A DNA stretch of 64,000 bases from an uncultured Gellertiella sp. (GCF_963457605.1 NZ_OY735139.1:2262001-2326000), one strand, 5' to 3'; positions 36,723 through 47,849 are shown, counted from the stretch's first letter. Numbers and translations are program-made. Notes: a model not told the origin generated them from the letters alone.

Positions 36723-37502
36723 TCAGGTGGCCGACAGGCTTGCCCTTGCGGCCTCCATGCTGGCACTGACGGCAGCGGTGAGATGCATGGCATCGCTGGC
36801 CAGAATGAAGAATCTGAGGCCCAGCGCGGCAAAGCGGGGGAGGTCCCGGGTGTCGGGCCGGAAGATGCCACAGGTTCGCCCCTGTGAACGGCAGGTCGCG
36901 GCGATGGTGGTGATTGCCTCGTCGAGCGCCGGTCGCCCGTCCGTTGCCAGTGCGCCAAGCGAGACCTGGAGATCGCCGGGACCGATGAAGATCACGTCGA
37001 CACCTTCGACCGCGGCAATCTCGCCGATATTGGCAAGGCCTTCGGCATTTTCGACCTGGATCGACACCAGCACCGAGCGGTTTGCCGTCTCGAGATAATC
37101 GGGGATACGGTAGCCATAGCCGGAGGCGCGGCCCGGTCCGACGCCGCGGCGGCCAAGCGGCGGGTAACGGGCGGCCGAGACCACGGCGCGTGCCTGTTCG
37201 GCGGTCGACACCATCGGCACCATGATCCCCTTCGCCCCGGCATCGAGAACCCCGGCGATGGCTTCCGGCGCAGAGCCGGGAACCCGGACCATGGCGGCCA
37301 CGCCATGCAGGTCGGCAGCCCGCAGCAGGTCTTCCACCATCCCCCGCCCGATTTGCGAATGCTCGCCGTCGATGCAGATGAAATCCGGCTTTCCAAGCGC
37401 GATGATCTCGATGGCGGCGGGATGGGCGATATTGGCGAAGATGCCGAACAGCGGCGCGCCGGAGAGGCAGGTTTCCCGAAACGACGGAAATGCAGGGTTC
37501 AT
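36723..37502 (-). CDS. HpcH/HpaI-family class II aldolase
   Basis: 259 residues. Cleaves 4-hydroxy-2-oxo acids such as 2,4-dihydroxyhept-2-enedioate to pyruvate plus an aldehyde, with a divalent metal. Visible motifs: FICIDGEHS (Glu47, His48), MVRVPG (Arg73), GIMVPMVSTAEQA, and the metal-binding VENAEGL and DVIFIGPGDL. It may be the HpaI step of the hpa pathway, though it sits 35 kb from hpaFED. No strong ribosome site is visible before the ATG. Neighbours: aminotransferase downstream on the same strand, rnd divergent. Confidence 0.82.
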   Translation of the reverse strand: MNPAFPSFRETCLSGAPLFGIFANIAHPAAIEIIALGKPDFICIDGEHSQIGRGMVEDLLRAADLHGVAAMVRVPGSAPEAIAGVLDAGAKGIMVPMVSTAEQARAVVSAARYPPLGRRGVGPGRASGYGYRIPDYLETANRSVLVSIQVENAEGLANIGEIAAVEGVDVIFIGPGDLQVSLGALATDGRPALDEAITTIAATCRSQGRTCGIFRPDTRDLPRFAALGLRFFILASDAMHLTAAVSASMEAARASLSAT

Positions 37503-37711
37503 GGGTTAACGCCCGGGCTGGTGAGGTGGGTTTGACCGGCACCCGGCAGGTGCAGGCAGGGACGGCAGTCTAGACCGAACTATATGCAAATGGAAATATC
37601 CGATTTGCCGGCGGGTCTGCGCAATGGCCCGCAAACTGGCATTGCACGGTTTCCATGTCGCTGCCGCTCGGCTATAGACTGGAAAAACGGCAGTTCCCCT
37701 GGAGAGAATGA

Positions 37712-38335
37712 ATGACCACCATCCGGTACCACGAAGGCGATATTTCCGCGACTGATGCAGCCCGTTACACCGGCGCGATTGCCATCGATACCGAAACGCT
37801 CGGCCTCATTCCGCGGCGCGACCGGCTCTGCGTCGTGCAGCTGTCGCCAGGTGACGGCAGCGCCGACGTGATCCGCATTGCAGCTGGCCAGACCGCAGCG
37901 CCGAACCTTGTGGCACTGCTCGAAGATCCCGCCCGGCTCAAGATCTTCCACTACGGCCGGTTCGATATTGCCGTGTTGTTCCAGACCTTTGGCGTGACGA
38001 CATCGCCGGTGTTCTGCACCAAGATCGCCTCGCGCCTGACGCGCACCTATACCGACCGCCATGGTCTCAAGGACAATCTGAAGGAACTGCTGGAAATCGA
38101 TATTTCCAAGGCGCAGCAATCCTCCGACTGGGCAGCGGTAAGCCTTTCCCCGGCGCAGCTCGAATATGCCGCCTCCGACGTGCTCCACCTGCATGCGCTG
38201 ATGGACAAGCTGAATTTCCGGCTGGAGCGCGATGGCCGCAAGGCCCATGCGGGAGCCTGCTTCACCTTCCTGCCGACCCGCGCCAAACTGGACCTGCTCG
38301 GCTGGGAGGAAACCGATATTTTCGCCCATAGCTGA
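37712..38335 (+). CDS. rnd: Ribonuclease D (short form)
   Basis: 3'-to-5' exoribonuclease of the DEDD superfamily acting on tRNA and small RNAs. 207 residues, the short alphaproteobacterial form with the DnaQ-like domain and no HRDC domain. Motifs: AIDTETLGL (Exo I), HYGRFDIAVLF (Exo II) and LEYAASDVLHLHAL (Exo III with the YxxxD signature). GGAGAGA precedes the start. First gene of the conserved part of the window. Confidence 0.88.
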   Translation: MTTIRYHEGDISATDAARYTGAIAIDTETLGLIPRRDRLCVVQLSPGDGSADVIRIAAGQTAAPNLVALLEDPARLKIFHYGRFDIAVLFQTFGVTTSPVFCTKIASRLTRTYTDRHGLKDNLKELLEIDISKAQQSSDWAAVSLSPAQLEYAASDVLHLHALMDKLNFRLERDGRKAHAGACFTFLPTRAKLDLLGWEETDIFAHS

Positions 38336-38574
38336 AATTTTTTTGGCAGGGCTGTCCCGCACAGCGACAGCCGCCGCAACTGCCTGAAAAGGCTGGTTTC
38401 GCTGGCTGGCTTTTGGCAATTGACCGCCCGATATGGTGAATTTGCCTGGCGTTCCGCCCGCTGCTCCAACACGCAATGTTAACCATTTTCGGATGGACTT
38501 GCCCTTGTCGCGATCAATGTCGCGGCATGAGGTTTTGTCAGTTTTGTTCAGACCCGAATTCGCTTGGGGGCGTT

Positions 38575-38841
38575 ATGGTTGCCGATATGTTGGGCAGTTT
38601 GTCTTTTGAAGTTTCTGACGACCGTTCTTTTTCCGATCCCAGCAATTTTGGCCCGTTGAGCGGCGGTGCCTATGCCGACATGGACGGTTTCGATGGGGAA
38701 GAAGCGGTGCCGGTTTTCGTCCGCGGCAGCGTTCTCGATGCCTGTGCCGCACGGGATCGGGTCGAGCGGGCGCTGTCCAGCCATATCGCCGCCATCGATT
38801 CCGACGACAACGGGCTCTATCGCCTGTTTCGCAACCGGTAA
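38575..38841 (+). CDS. Small conserved-looking hypothetical protein
   Basis: 88 residues starting MVADMLGSLSFEVSD, with GGGGGCG just upstream. A longer in-frame reading from 38476 has poor support. The protein is acidic, with no transmembrane segment or recognisable motif; the second half (VFVRGSVLDACAARDRVERALSSHIAAID) looks helical. It follows rnd by 239 bases and ends two bases from the convergent nadV stop. Function unknown. Confidence 0.55.
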   Translation: MVADMLGSLSFEVSDDRSFSDPSNFGPLSGGAYADMDGFDGEEAVPVFVRGSVLDACAARDRVERALSSHIAAIDSDDNGLYRLFRNR

Positions 38842-38842
38842 G

Positions 38843-40237
38843 TTACCGGTCCGTCCGCCTTATCCGGGCGCGGATCTCGTCAAGGGTCCAGTCGACAAGC
38901 AGGTTGCCATTCTCGAAGACCGGGACGAGGTGGTTCTGCCGCAGGCCGATATCGTCCAGCCTGCAGGCGGCAAGTTCGGCCAGTTCGACGACGACAGCCT
39001 GCCTGCCGCTCTTTGACGCCTTTTCCTGCATGGTCGCCGGGCGCTTGGCCAGATCGTGCCAGCGGCCCGTGCCATCCTGCCGGGCGTTGACCTTCATGGT
39101 GAAGGCATAGGTGTCGCGGCTGACCTTCTGGATCAGCTGCGAGCCGATGCCGAAATAGATATTGTCGGCGGAAAAGCCGAGCGCTTCCATCCGGCCAAGG
39201 ATCATCGACATGTCCTGCGGCGAGACGCCATCGCCCTGCATCACCCGGACCCGGTGATTGATCACCTTGTAGCCCTTCGAATTCAGCGTCGTGCCGAAGG
39301 CATAGGCCAGCTGGGCGACCGTCTGCACCGGCGTGTCGATCGGGTCGCCGCTGTCGGGGCGAACCAGCAGCAGCGCGCCACTGGCAGCAACGCGCTCATG
39401 CAGCGCCTTGCCCCAGACCTCGGCGGTTGCGTGCGCGATATCGTAGCTGTCGGAGACGACCGACAGGGCCCCGCTTGCCTGAAAGCGATCCAGCATGGTG
39501 CCGAAGGCCTCGGCCTCGCGGGCCTGTCCCCAGGCGGTCATCGTCGCGTGCTCCGAGGCCGGCATCGAAAAGCCCGCCATGGCGGCGCCGTAATACTGGC
39601 GGGCGTAAAGCAGGGCGGAGAGCGAATCGGTCCGCTCGAAAAACAACAGATGGGCCGCGCCGCCGATGCCGCTCTGCTCGCGGCTGGTGGCGCTGCGCGA
39701 TCCGAAATCATGCAGCCGGGTGGCGATGGCGACCCGGTCAGGGTCGACGGTCTTTTCATAGAAGGGCAGCAGTTGCTCGCGGATGCGCCGGGCAAGGCTC
39801 GCGACCGTCGAGGGATACCAGATCGCCCGGACGATGGCGGTGTCGAGATAGGCGGTGACCCATGGGCTCTCGGGATCAGTGCTGGTGATCTGCGCCACCG
39901 GCACGCCCCGGCGCACCAGCGTGCCTTCCGGCAGGGCTTCGATGCGCACCGGCATGAAGCCGCCGAAACGGGACACGATCCTCTGCCAGCCCTCACGGTT
40001 GAAGGGCAGGCCGTGCAGGGTGGCGATCTCTTCGGCTTCCTGAACGTCATGCCGCGTCACCGGGCGCTGCAGCATGTCCTTCAGCAGCATCTGCAGGCCG
40101 AAGAACACAATTTCCGGCCAGGATGACGGCCCGCGCGCCTCCACATAGGCGCTGATCGCCCGTGTATCCGGCGGATATTGCAAGTGATGGCTGAGCTTGT
40201 AGCTGTCGGTGTTCAGGATGGGGTTTTCAAGATTCAT
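38843..40237 (-). CDS. nadV: Nicotinamide phosphoribosyltransferase
   Basis: Makes nicotinamide mononucleotide from nicotinamide and PRPP, the first step of the non-deamidating NAD salvage route. 464 residues, close to NAMPT family length. Landmarks: NTDSYKLSHHLQYPP at the N terminus, RLHDFGSRSATSREQSGIGGAAHLLFF, VVSDSYDI, LLVRPDSGDP, VMQGDGV and FGIGSQLIQKVSRDT. The start at MNLENPILN is preferred over an ATG 11 codons upstream. nadV-type enzymes also occur on phages, but nothing phage-like surrounds this one. Confidence 0.87.
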   Translation of the reverse strand: MNLENPILNTDSYKLSHHLQYPPDTRAISAYVEARGPSSWPEIVFFGLQMLLKDMLQRPVTRHDVQEAEEIATLHGLPFNREGWQRIVSRFGGFMPVRIEALPEGTLVRRGVPVAQITSTDPESPWVTAYLDTAIVRAIWYPSTVASLARRIREQLLPFYEKTVDPDRVAIATRLHDFGSRSATSREQSGIGGAAHLLFFERTDSLSALLYARQYYGAAMAGFSMPASEHATMTAWGQAREAEAFGTMLDRFQASGALSVVSDSYDIAHATAEVWGKALHERVAASGALLLVRPDSGDPIDTPVQTVAQLAYAFGTTLNSKGYKVINHRVRVMQGDGVSPQDMSMILGRMEALGFSADNIYFGIGSQLIQKVSRDTYAFTMKVNARQDGTGRWHDLAKRPATMQEKASKSGRQAVVVELAELAACRLDDIGLRQNHLVPVFENGNLLVDWTLDEIRARIRRTDR

Positions 40238-40537
40238 CAGAAGGCCCGTCTCAAGCTGCCGATCCGGCAAATCGGCTGATGCATGGTTGTATGCGACAGC
40301 GGATTGATCGGCAACCCGGGTGCGCGCCCCGCGCTGCCACCGGACCCTGCAACCGCAAAATAGTTAGCATTCTGTTAATCAATTGCTGATAAATTTACAT
40401 TAACCATTCCCGTCCGGGTGCCATGAGGCACCGGAGAGCGCCGCCCAAGAGCGCTCCAGCCGGCGGGAGCAGGACGGGGTGCACCGTCCCGTGCCATAAG
40501 CCTGATCCAGCCACCCCTTGTGAGAATGGAGCACGCC

Positions 40538-42322
40538 ATGTTGCCTCCTGTTCGTACAATTTCCGGGTCCAGCGGGTCCTACCAGAACTCGTCCTCCGTC
40601 TCCGCCTCGGCGCATCTGACGGGGGAGCCGATCTTTCCCGGGCAGGCCGCAGATGCCGACCGTGACGTCAATCCGAACCTGACCGGCAAGCTCAACATCT
40701 TGCTGCTGAACGGGCGCGACAGCGTCTCCGAGAGCCTGTCGATGCTGGCCGAAGCGCTTGGCCGCACCATCCATCTGCCGCGGCAGGAGGGGGAGGGGCC
40801 GTTCGCCTATGCGCAGCGCCTTGCCGACGCGCTGAAGACGCTCCCCGCCGGCTTGCGGGCCGATGTCGAGCGGCAGCTGAACCTGATCCTGCAAGGGGTC
40901 CGCCTTGAGGTGGTCATCCAGGCCCTCGCCCATCCGACCGGCCCGGAAGCGGCGCGCATCGTCGCGCTGCTTGAAATGGCCGGGCTGAAGGAGCGCGATC
41001 TCGCCACCCGGACCGTGCTCACCTCCTATCGCCAGAATGGCGGGGCGGATGTGGCCTCCGAAGCGGGACATTTTCAGGGACCACCGTCACGGCTGGCGGT
41101 TCAGTCTCTTCCTGCCGGCGCTGCTCTCGAGCTCCCTCCGGGAAATCCTGATCTGGCCGAGGTCGCTGTCCCCCCATTTTTGCCGGAAGGCGACGACGGA
41201 GATGTCGCGGTGGCCCGCAATGCCGACATTGAACCGGACCTTGCGGGTGCCGGGATCGAAGCCATCGCCCTTCCGGACGAAACGGCCGACGGACCGTCCC
41301 TGTCGCGTTTTCACCATGAGACCGACAATATCTTCAGCCGGACCTCGGCACGCGAGCCTGATGTCGCCCGCTCGCCGGTCGACCAGATGCGAGCCCAGCT
41401 TGATCCCGGCAGGGCGGCAGAACCGGCCCCCGAACGGTCTCCCGGCGCAGGGCGGCAGAGCGCCGGCGTGATCGACGCGCGCGGCCTGCAATCGGTGTTG
41501 CGCTCTGCCTTCGAAGCGGGCGAAAACAGCGATCCCGTCATCCAGGCCAAGGCCGCGATGGAATTGCTGGCGGGGGTCGATCCGGCCCCCGACGCTCCAT
41601 CCGGATTTGCAGGCCGGCGCGAGACCGCCGCGTCAAAGCCCTTTATCGATTATACCCGTCCGCCTCCGCGTCCTGCACCCCTGATCGAGAGCCACCAGAT
41701 CTTCGAGGTGCTGAAGGGCTGGACGGTTGATCCTGCCGGCTCCGGCCTGCCGATCCTGCCCGCCTCGCTTGAGGCGGAGGCGGCGCTCGCCGCTGCCCTT
41801 GCGCCGCATGCGGGGCCGGAACCGGATGGCGAGGACCAGTCCTATCAGCTGCGCGGTCGCGGCACGGCCGCCAATGACAGCACCAACAGTTCGCACAAGG
41901 CGGCGCTGGCCGCTGCCGAACAGCAATTGCTGCAAAATGCCGATGAGGCCGCAGGGTTGCCGGCAGGCCGGGCCATCACGCGATCACCCGGCGGTGAGGC
42001 GACCGCACCTGAAGCCCTGCTCCGGAGCGCCCTGCAGCTGAGCCAGGATCTGAGGCTTGCCATCCCCTATGTCCAGCATCCCTATCCTGCCATCGATGCA
42101 CATGAGGAGGGCGCTGCCGACCGCCCCGGCTTCCGCTCCCGCTCCCGCTCCGACGATACTGCCGGGGACGAAGAGGAGGCCGAGCCGCACAATTCCGGTT
42201 CTTCGCAGGACGGCGATGACAACGGGAGCGACGGGCATCCAGATGCTGATGGTGAAGTCGCATCCGCCGACATGGCCGATCCTGCCTATGACCTCTACCA
42301 GCGCATGGCCGGCTGGAACTGA
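40538..42322 (+). CDS. Large low-complexity acidic protein of unknown function
   Basis: 594 residues from MLPPVRTISG, preceded by GGAG at good spacing. Residues ~35-160 look folded and helical (LTGKLNILLLNGRDSVSESLSMLAEALGR, FAYAQRLADALKTLPAGLRADVERQLNLILQGVRLEVVIQAL). The rest is rich in Pro, Ala, Glu and Asp, and the tail is strongly acidic and probably disordered (DEEEAEPHNSGSSQDGDDNGSD). No signal peptide, membrane segment or known domain is recognised. Codon use looks native. It stands alone between nadV and rpsA, with its own terminator. Confidence 0.72.
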   Translation: MLPPVRTISGSSGSYQNSSSVSASAHLTGEPIFPGQAADADRDVNPNLTGKLNILLLNGRDSVSESLSMLAEALGRTIHLPRQEGEGPFAYAQRLADALKTLPAGLRADVERQLNLILQGVRLEVVIQALAHPTGPEAARIVALLEMAGLKERDLATRTVLTSYRQNGGADVASEAGHFQGPPSRLAVQSLPAGAALELPPGNPDLAEVAVPPFLPEGDDGDVAVARNADIEPDLAGAGIEAIALPDETADGPSLSRFHHETDNIFSRTSAREPDVARSPVDQMRAQLDPGRAAEPAPERSPGAGRQSAGVIDARGLQSVLRSAFEAGENSDPVIQAKAAMELLAGVDPAPDAPSGFAGRRETAASKPFIDYTRPPPRPAPLIESHQIFEVLKGWTVDPAGSGLPILPASLEAEAALAAALAPHAGPEPDGEDQSYQLRGRGTAANDSTNSSHKAALAAAEQQLLQNADEAAGLPAGRAITRSPGGEATAPEALLRSALQLSQDLRLAIPYVQHPYPAIDAHEEGAADRPGFRSRSRSDDTAGDEEEAEPHNSGSSQDGDDNGSDGHPDADGEVASADMADPAYDLYQRMAGWN

Positions 42323-42349
42323 GGAAACCGGTTGCCGGACAGAATGCAG

Positions 42350-42385
42350 AAGGCCCGCCGGTCGGATTGATCGGCGGGCCTTTTT
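42350..42385 (+). terminator. Strong terminator between the acidic protein gene and rpsA
   Basis: AAGGCCCGCC pairs with GGCGGGCCTT across a short loop and is followed by TTTTTG on the plus strand, 27 bases after the acidic-protein stop. The minus-strand reading also forms the stem, with a weaker T tract, so it may serve the convergent rpsA as well. Confidence 0.85.
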
Positions 42386-42405
42386 GTCAGACGGGTCTGG
42401 CGGGA

Positions 42406-44109
42406 TTACTCGGCGTTGCGGTTCTTCAGAGCCGCGCCAAGGATGTCACCCAGCGAAGCGCCCGAGTCGGACGAACCGAACTGGGCAACCGCTTCCTTCT
42501 CTTCGGCGATTTCCAGCGCCTTGATCGAAAGCATGACCTTGCGGTCCTTCTTGGAGAAGTTGGTGACGCGGGCGTCGACAACCTGACCGACCGAGAAACG
42601 CTCCGGACGCTGTTCATCACGGTCACGCGACAGGTCGGCGCGGCGGATGAACGACGAGATGTCCTCGTGGTTGACCAGCTTCACTTCGATGCCACCGTCG
42701 TTGACGGCGGTGATTTCGCACGACACGACGGCATTCTTGCGCAGGTCGCCGGACTGGGCGGCTTCGCCGACCGAATCCTTGCCGAGCTGCTTGATGCCGA
42801 GCGAGATGCGCTCCTTGTCGACGTCCACATCGAGAACGACAGCCTTGACGACGTCGCCCTTGTTGTATTCCTCGATGACCTGCTCGCCCGGACGGTTCCA
42901 GTCGAGATCCGACAGGTGCACCATGCCGTCGACATCGCCGTCGAGGCCGATGAACAGGCCGAATTCGGTCTTGTTCTTGACTTCGCCTTCAACTTCGGTG
43001 CCGGCCGGATGGCTGTGGGCAAAGGCCTGCCACGGATTTTCAAGCGTCTGCTTGAGGCCGAGCGAGATGCGGCGCTTGGACGGATCAACTTCGAGAACGA
43101 CCACGTCAACTTCCTGGCTGGTGGACAGGATCTTGCCGGGATGGACGTTCTTCTTGGTCCAGGACATTTCCGAGATGTGGATGAGGCCTTCGATGCCTGG
43201 CTCCAGCTCAACGAATGCACCGTAGTCGGTGATGTTGGTGACGGTACCGGAGATCTTCTTGCCTTCCGGATACTTGGCCTGGATGCCATCCCACGGATCG
43301 CTCTCGAGCTGCTTCATGCCGAGCGAGATGCGGTGGGTTTCCTGGTTGATGCGGATGATCTGAACCTTGACCGACTGGCCGATGTTCAGGATTTCCGACG
43401 GATGGTTGACGCGGCGCCATGCCATGTCGGTCACGTGCAGCAGGCCGTCGATGCCGCCGAGGTCAACGAACGCACCGTAATCGGTGATGTTCTTGACGAC
43501 GCCGTCAACAACCTGGCCTTCTTCGAGGTTCTGGACGATTTCAGAACGCTGCTCGGCGCGGGACTCTTCGAGTACCGTACGGCGCGAGACGACGATATTG
43601 CCGCGGCGCTTGTCCATCTTGAGGATTTCGAAGGGCTGCGGATTGTGCATCAGCGGGGTCACGTCGCGGATCGGACGGATGTCGACCTGGCTGCGCGGCA
43701 GGAAGGCAACGGCGCCGTCGAGATCGACGGTGAAGCCACCCTTGACCTGGTTGAAGATCACGCCTTCGACGCGTTCGCCGGCTTCGAACTTCACTTCCAG
43801 ACGCATCCAGCTTTCTTCGCGGCGAGCCTTTTCGCGCGACAGGACGGCTTCGCCAAGCGCGTTTTCGATGCGCTCGACATAGACTTCCACTTCGTCGCCG
43901 ACCTTCAGCGTGCCGTCCTTGGCCTTGGCGCCGAATTCCTTGAGGGCGATGCGGCCTTCAACCTTGAGGCCGACGTCGACAATGGCGACGTCCTTTTCGA
44001 TGGCCGTGATGATACCCTTGGTCACATAGCCTTCGGCCAGATCGTTCTTGGCAAAGGATTCTTCCAGCAGGGCTGCGAAATCGTCACGGGTAGGATTAGC
44101 TTGAGACAT
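42406..44109 (-). CDS. rpsA: 30S ribosomal protein S1
   Basis: mRNA-binding ribosomal protein needed for initiation on most messages. 567 residues from MSQANPTRDDFAALLEESF, with six S1 repeats (for example VDVGLKVEGRIALKEF, GGFTVDLDGAVAFLPRSQVD, YGAFVDLGGIDGLLHVTDMAW, YGAFVELEPGIEGLIHISEMSW). The upstream in-frame extension is not supported. Downstream of cmk, a conserved pairing in proteobacteria. Codon use is the most biased in the window, as expected for high expression. Confidence 0.97.
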   Translation of the reverse strand: MSQANPTRDDFAALLEESFAKNDLAEGYVTKGIITAIEKDVAIVDVGLKVEGRIALKEFGAKAKDGTLKVGDEVEVYVERIENALGEAVLSREKARREESWMRLEVKFEAGERVEGVIFNQVKGGFTVDLDGAVAFLPRSQVDIRPIRDVTPLMHNPQPFEILKMDKRRGNIVVSRRTVLEESRAEQRSEIVQNLEEGQVVDGVVKNITDYGAFVDLGGIDGLLHVTDMAWRRVNHPSEILNIGQSVKVQIIRINQETHRISLGMKQLESDPWDGIQAKYPEGKKISGTVTNITDYGAFVELEPGIEGLIHISEMSWTKKNVHPGKILSTSQEVDVVVLEVDPSKRRISLGLKQTLENPWQAFAHSHPAGTEVEGEVKNKTEFGLFIGLDGDVDGMVHLSDLDWNRPGEQVIEEYNKGDVVKAVVLDVDVDKERISLGIKQLGKDSVGEAAQSGDLRKNAVVSCEITAVNDGGIEVKLVNHEDISSFIRRADLSRDRDEQRPERFSVGQVVDARVTNFSKKDRKVMLSIKALEIAEEKEAVAQFGSSDSGASLGDILGAALKNRNAE

Positions 44110-44277
44110 GAAAACTCCTGAGAGCGTTCCTTTAAAGGGGAACGCGAGCGGCGCCGGTGGGTTGGTGTTGAACAGGCCTGACCTCCGTCCGCCCCTTCTC
44201 ATCGAGGGGCAATCCGGCGCATGAACGGAATGTCAGGCATCTGGCAGCCCCGTCCTGCGGAGAAGGCTGCCCATCAT

Positions 44278-44913
44278 CTATGTCGTCTTCAGCGCCGCAT
44301 AAATCAAGGATTGAGCTGCGCGAAATGCGGCCTCTATACTCATTTCCGACGTATCAAGCAAGTGCGCATCTTCAGCCGGGCGCAACGGGCTTTCGGCCCG
44401 GTTCATGTCGCGTTGATCGCGCTGCTGAACCTCGGCCAGGATCGTGCCGAATTCGGCGCTGGCCCCGGACGCGATGATCTCCTCGAACCGCCGTCTCGCC
44501 CGCACTTCGGGGCTGGCGGTGACATAGAGCTTCACGGCGGCATGCGGGCAGACGACGGTACCGATGTCCCGTCCGTCGAGCACGGTGCCGGGCTCCTGTG
44601 CCGCAAAGCGCCGCTGCGCCTCGACCAGCGCCCGGCGCACCTGCGGCATTACCGCGATCTTCGAGGCGGCCTCGCCAATCGCGTGGGTGGCAAGCAGGCT
44701 GCGGTCGAGGCCGTTGAAATCGACCCTGCCTGCAAAACCCGCCGCCACCGGCTCGTCATCGAGCGGCAGCCCGGCCTCGAGCATCGCCCTTGCCGTGGCG
44801 CGGTAGGTGAGGCCGGTATCGAGGTGATGAAAGCCGTAATGCGCGGCAATCTTCCGCGACAGCGTTCCCTTGCCGGCCGCCGCCGGGCCGTCGATGGCAA
44901 TGGTGAAGGTCAT
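44278..44913 (-). CDS. cmk: Cytidylate kinase
   Basis: Phosphorylates CMP and dCMP. 211 residues beginning [18 protein letters not shown]-loop at 9-17, then [48 protein letters not shown] and a C-terminal [12 protein letters not shown]. The long upstream reading is intergenic. It lies between paiB and rpsA on the minus strand; in relatives it follows aroA directly. Confidence 0.95.
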   Translation of the reverse strand: MTFTIAIDGPAAAGKGTLSRKIAAHYGFHHLDTGLTYRATARAMLEAGLPLDDEPVAAGFAGRVDFNGLDRSLLATHAIGEAASKIAVMPQVRRALVEAQRRFAAQEPGTVLDGRDIGTVVCPHAAVKLYVTASPEVRARRRFEEIIASGASAEFGTILAEVQQRDQRDMNRAESPLRPAEDAHLLDTSEMSIEAAFRAAQSLIYAALKTT

Positions 44914-45544
44914 GTTCCGCCTCTGGTCCGTCTCTGGTCCATCCTGGAGCCTGCTGTAATCCAGTGTCCGGCGAAATTCAAATCTCTTTGCTGCCGTGAC
45001 CGGATACGGGATTGCGCTCCCGCGCTCGGGGTCGAGCCGGGTTGTGATGGCGTGTCTTGCCCGTTGGCCACGGGGGTTCGGCAGGGGCGCCGGTCGCGCC
45101 TGGAATTGAGTGTTTAGGTGACGCGGCCAGCGCCCCTCTTCGATGTCTTGCCAACGCAACTTCGGCTTCTCTTCGTCTCATGACGCCATCTGCCGGGTTT
45201 TCGCATGCCCCGGCAGCAGGGATCCGGTTTTATCGGAATTTTCTCACACGCCGGCCTTTATTCAGACCGGCGCTGTCGCGGGACTTGTCGCATGGCACAC
45301 ATGCCCCCCCGGACATTCACGGGCCGGGAGAGGAAGCCATTTTCTGCGCCGTGACATGCCCGATGCTGCGAACACCCGGCATGAAACACCGGTTCCGCCT
45401 CGCCGGGCTCGCAGAAACCCGGTGTATCCGATGGCGGGACGGAAGAAGTGTAGGCACAGAAGTCGGGGATGGGGATGAATTTTTTTTGGGAAGCGGCATG
45501 CAGCAGGGCCCGGCATACGCGGTGCCCATCAGTGATCTTTGGAA
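44914..45544. other. 631 bp intergenic region without a recognisable gene
   Basis: Between cmk and paiB. Open frames exist on both strands but lack ribosome sites and any protein-like composition, and they overlap each other. Small hairpins such as GCCGG/CCGGC near 45252-45268 and a T8 run at 45480 are visible. It probably carries the cmk promoter. Confidence 0.5.
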
Positions 45545-46174
45545 TTATATCTTCCCGAACCTCTTCACCAGTCCGGCCATTTCCGCATTGCCGGCCGCCT
45601 CATAGCCGGCGACCACGCCCTGGCGGTCGGCTTCCGGGCGGTTCTGGCTGACTTTCCATTTGCCGGTGATTTCGGTAATTTCAACCTCCACGCCGATGAT
45701 CGCCCGCATCTGCATGGCGATGAAATCGTGCGGTGCGTCGGAGACGGCCCAGGGGTCAGGGCGGCCGTTCTCCTGCCCCTCCGTCAGCGCCGTGATCTGG
45801 CGCTGCAGCCAGTCGGCATCCTGATGCACGGTCGCCCGGCCGCGCACCTGCACCATGACATAATTCCAGGTCGGCACGACCTTGCCGGTGTCGCGCTTGG
45901 TTTGGTAAAAGGACGGCGTGACATAGGCATCCGGCCCCTCAAAGACCAGCAGCAGATCCGCCCCCGCCTCGATCTCCTGCCATTGCGGATTGGCGCGGGC
46001 GACATGCAGGCGGAGCGTTCCCTTTTCCGAGGCACCGGCATCGAGATGGACCGGAACCGGATTGGCCAGGATGCCGGATTGTCCCGCCGTGATCACCAGC
46101 GCCAGCGGATGGGCGCGGATCAGCGCGTGCTGCAGGTCGAGATCGTCTTGCCGGAAATGCGGCGGCTGGTACAT
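45545..46174 (-). CDS. FMN-binding PaiB-family protein
   Basis: 209 residues from MYQPPHFRQDD. Family pattern: LVITAGQSGILANPVPVHLD, RLHVARANPQWQEIEAGADLLLVFEGPDAYVTPSFYQTKRDTGKVVPTWNYVMVQVRGRA and the C-terminal IIGVEVEITEITGKWKVSQNRPEADRQGVVAG. These are split-barrel FMN-binding proteins, first noted as a negative regulator of protease genes in Bacillus; the enzymatic role is unclear. It is inserted between aroA (28 bases upstream) and cmk. Confidence 0.85.
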   Translation of the reverse strand: MYQPPHFRQDDLDLQHALIRAHPLALVITAGQSGILANPVPVHLDAGASEKGTLRLHVARANPQWQEIEAGADLLLVFEGPDAYVTPSFYQTKRDTGKVVPTWNYVMVQVRGRATVHQDADWLQRQITALTEGQENGRPDPWAVSDAPHDFIAMQMRAIIGVEVEITEITGKWKVSQNRPEADRQGVVAGYEAAGNAEMAGLVKRFGKI

Positions 46175-46202
46175 GTCTTGAGCCCTTCCATCCGGGTGTG
46201 TG

Positions 46203-47849
<1,647 letters not shown>

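Noticed and set aside
38843-40237. NAMPT gene as a sign of a prophage
   Set aside because: Phages do carry nadV, but the neighbours (rnd, rpsA region) are chromosomal and no integrase, capsid or tail gene is present.
42367-44121. 584-codon plus-strand open frame opposite rpsA
   Set aside because: Mirror of highly biased rpsA codons, giving an artificial Asp/Val/Phe-rich protein without a ribosome site or known motif.
45057-45605. Overlapping plus-strand ORFs in the cmk-paiB gap
   Set aside because: No ribosome sites, Arg/Pro/Ala-rich translations, and one runs antisense into paiB.
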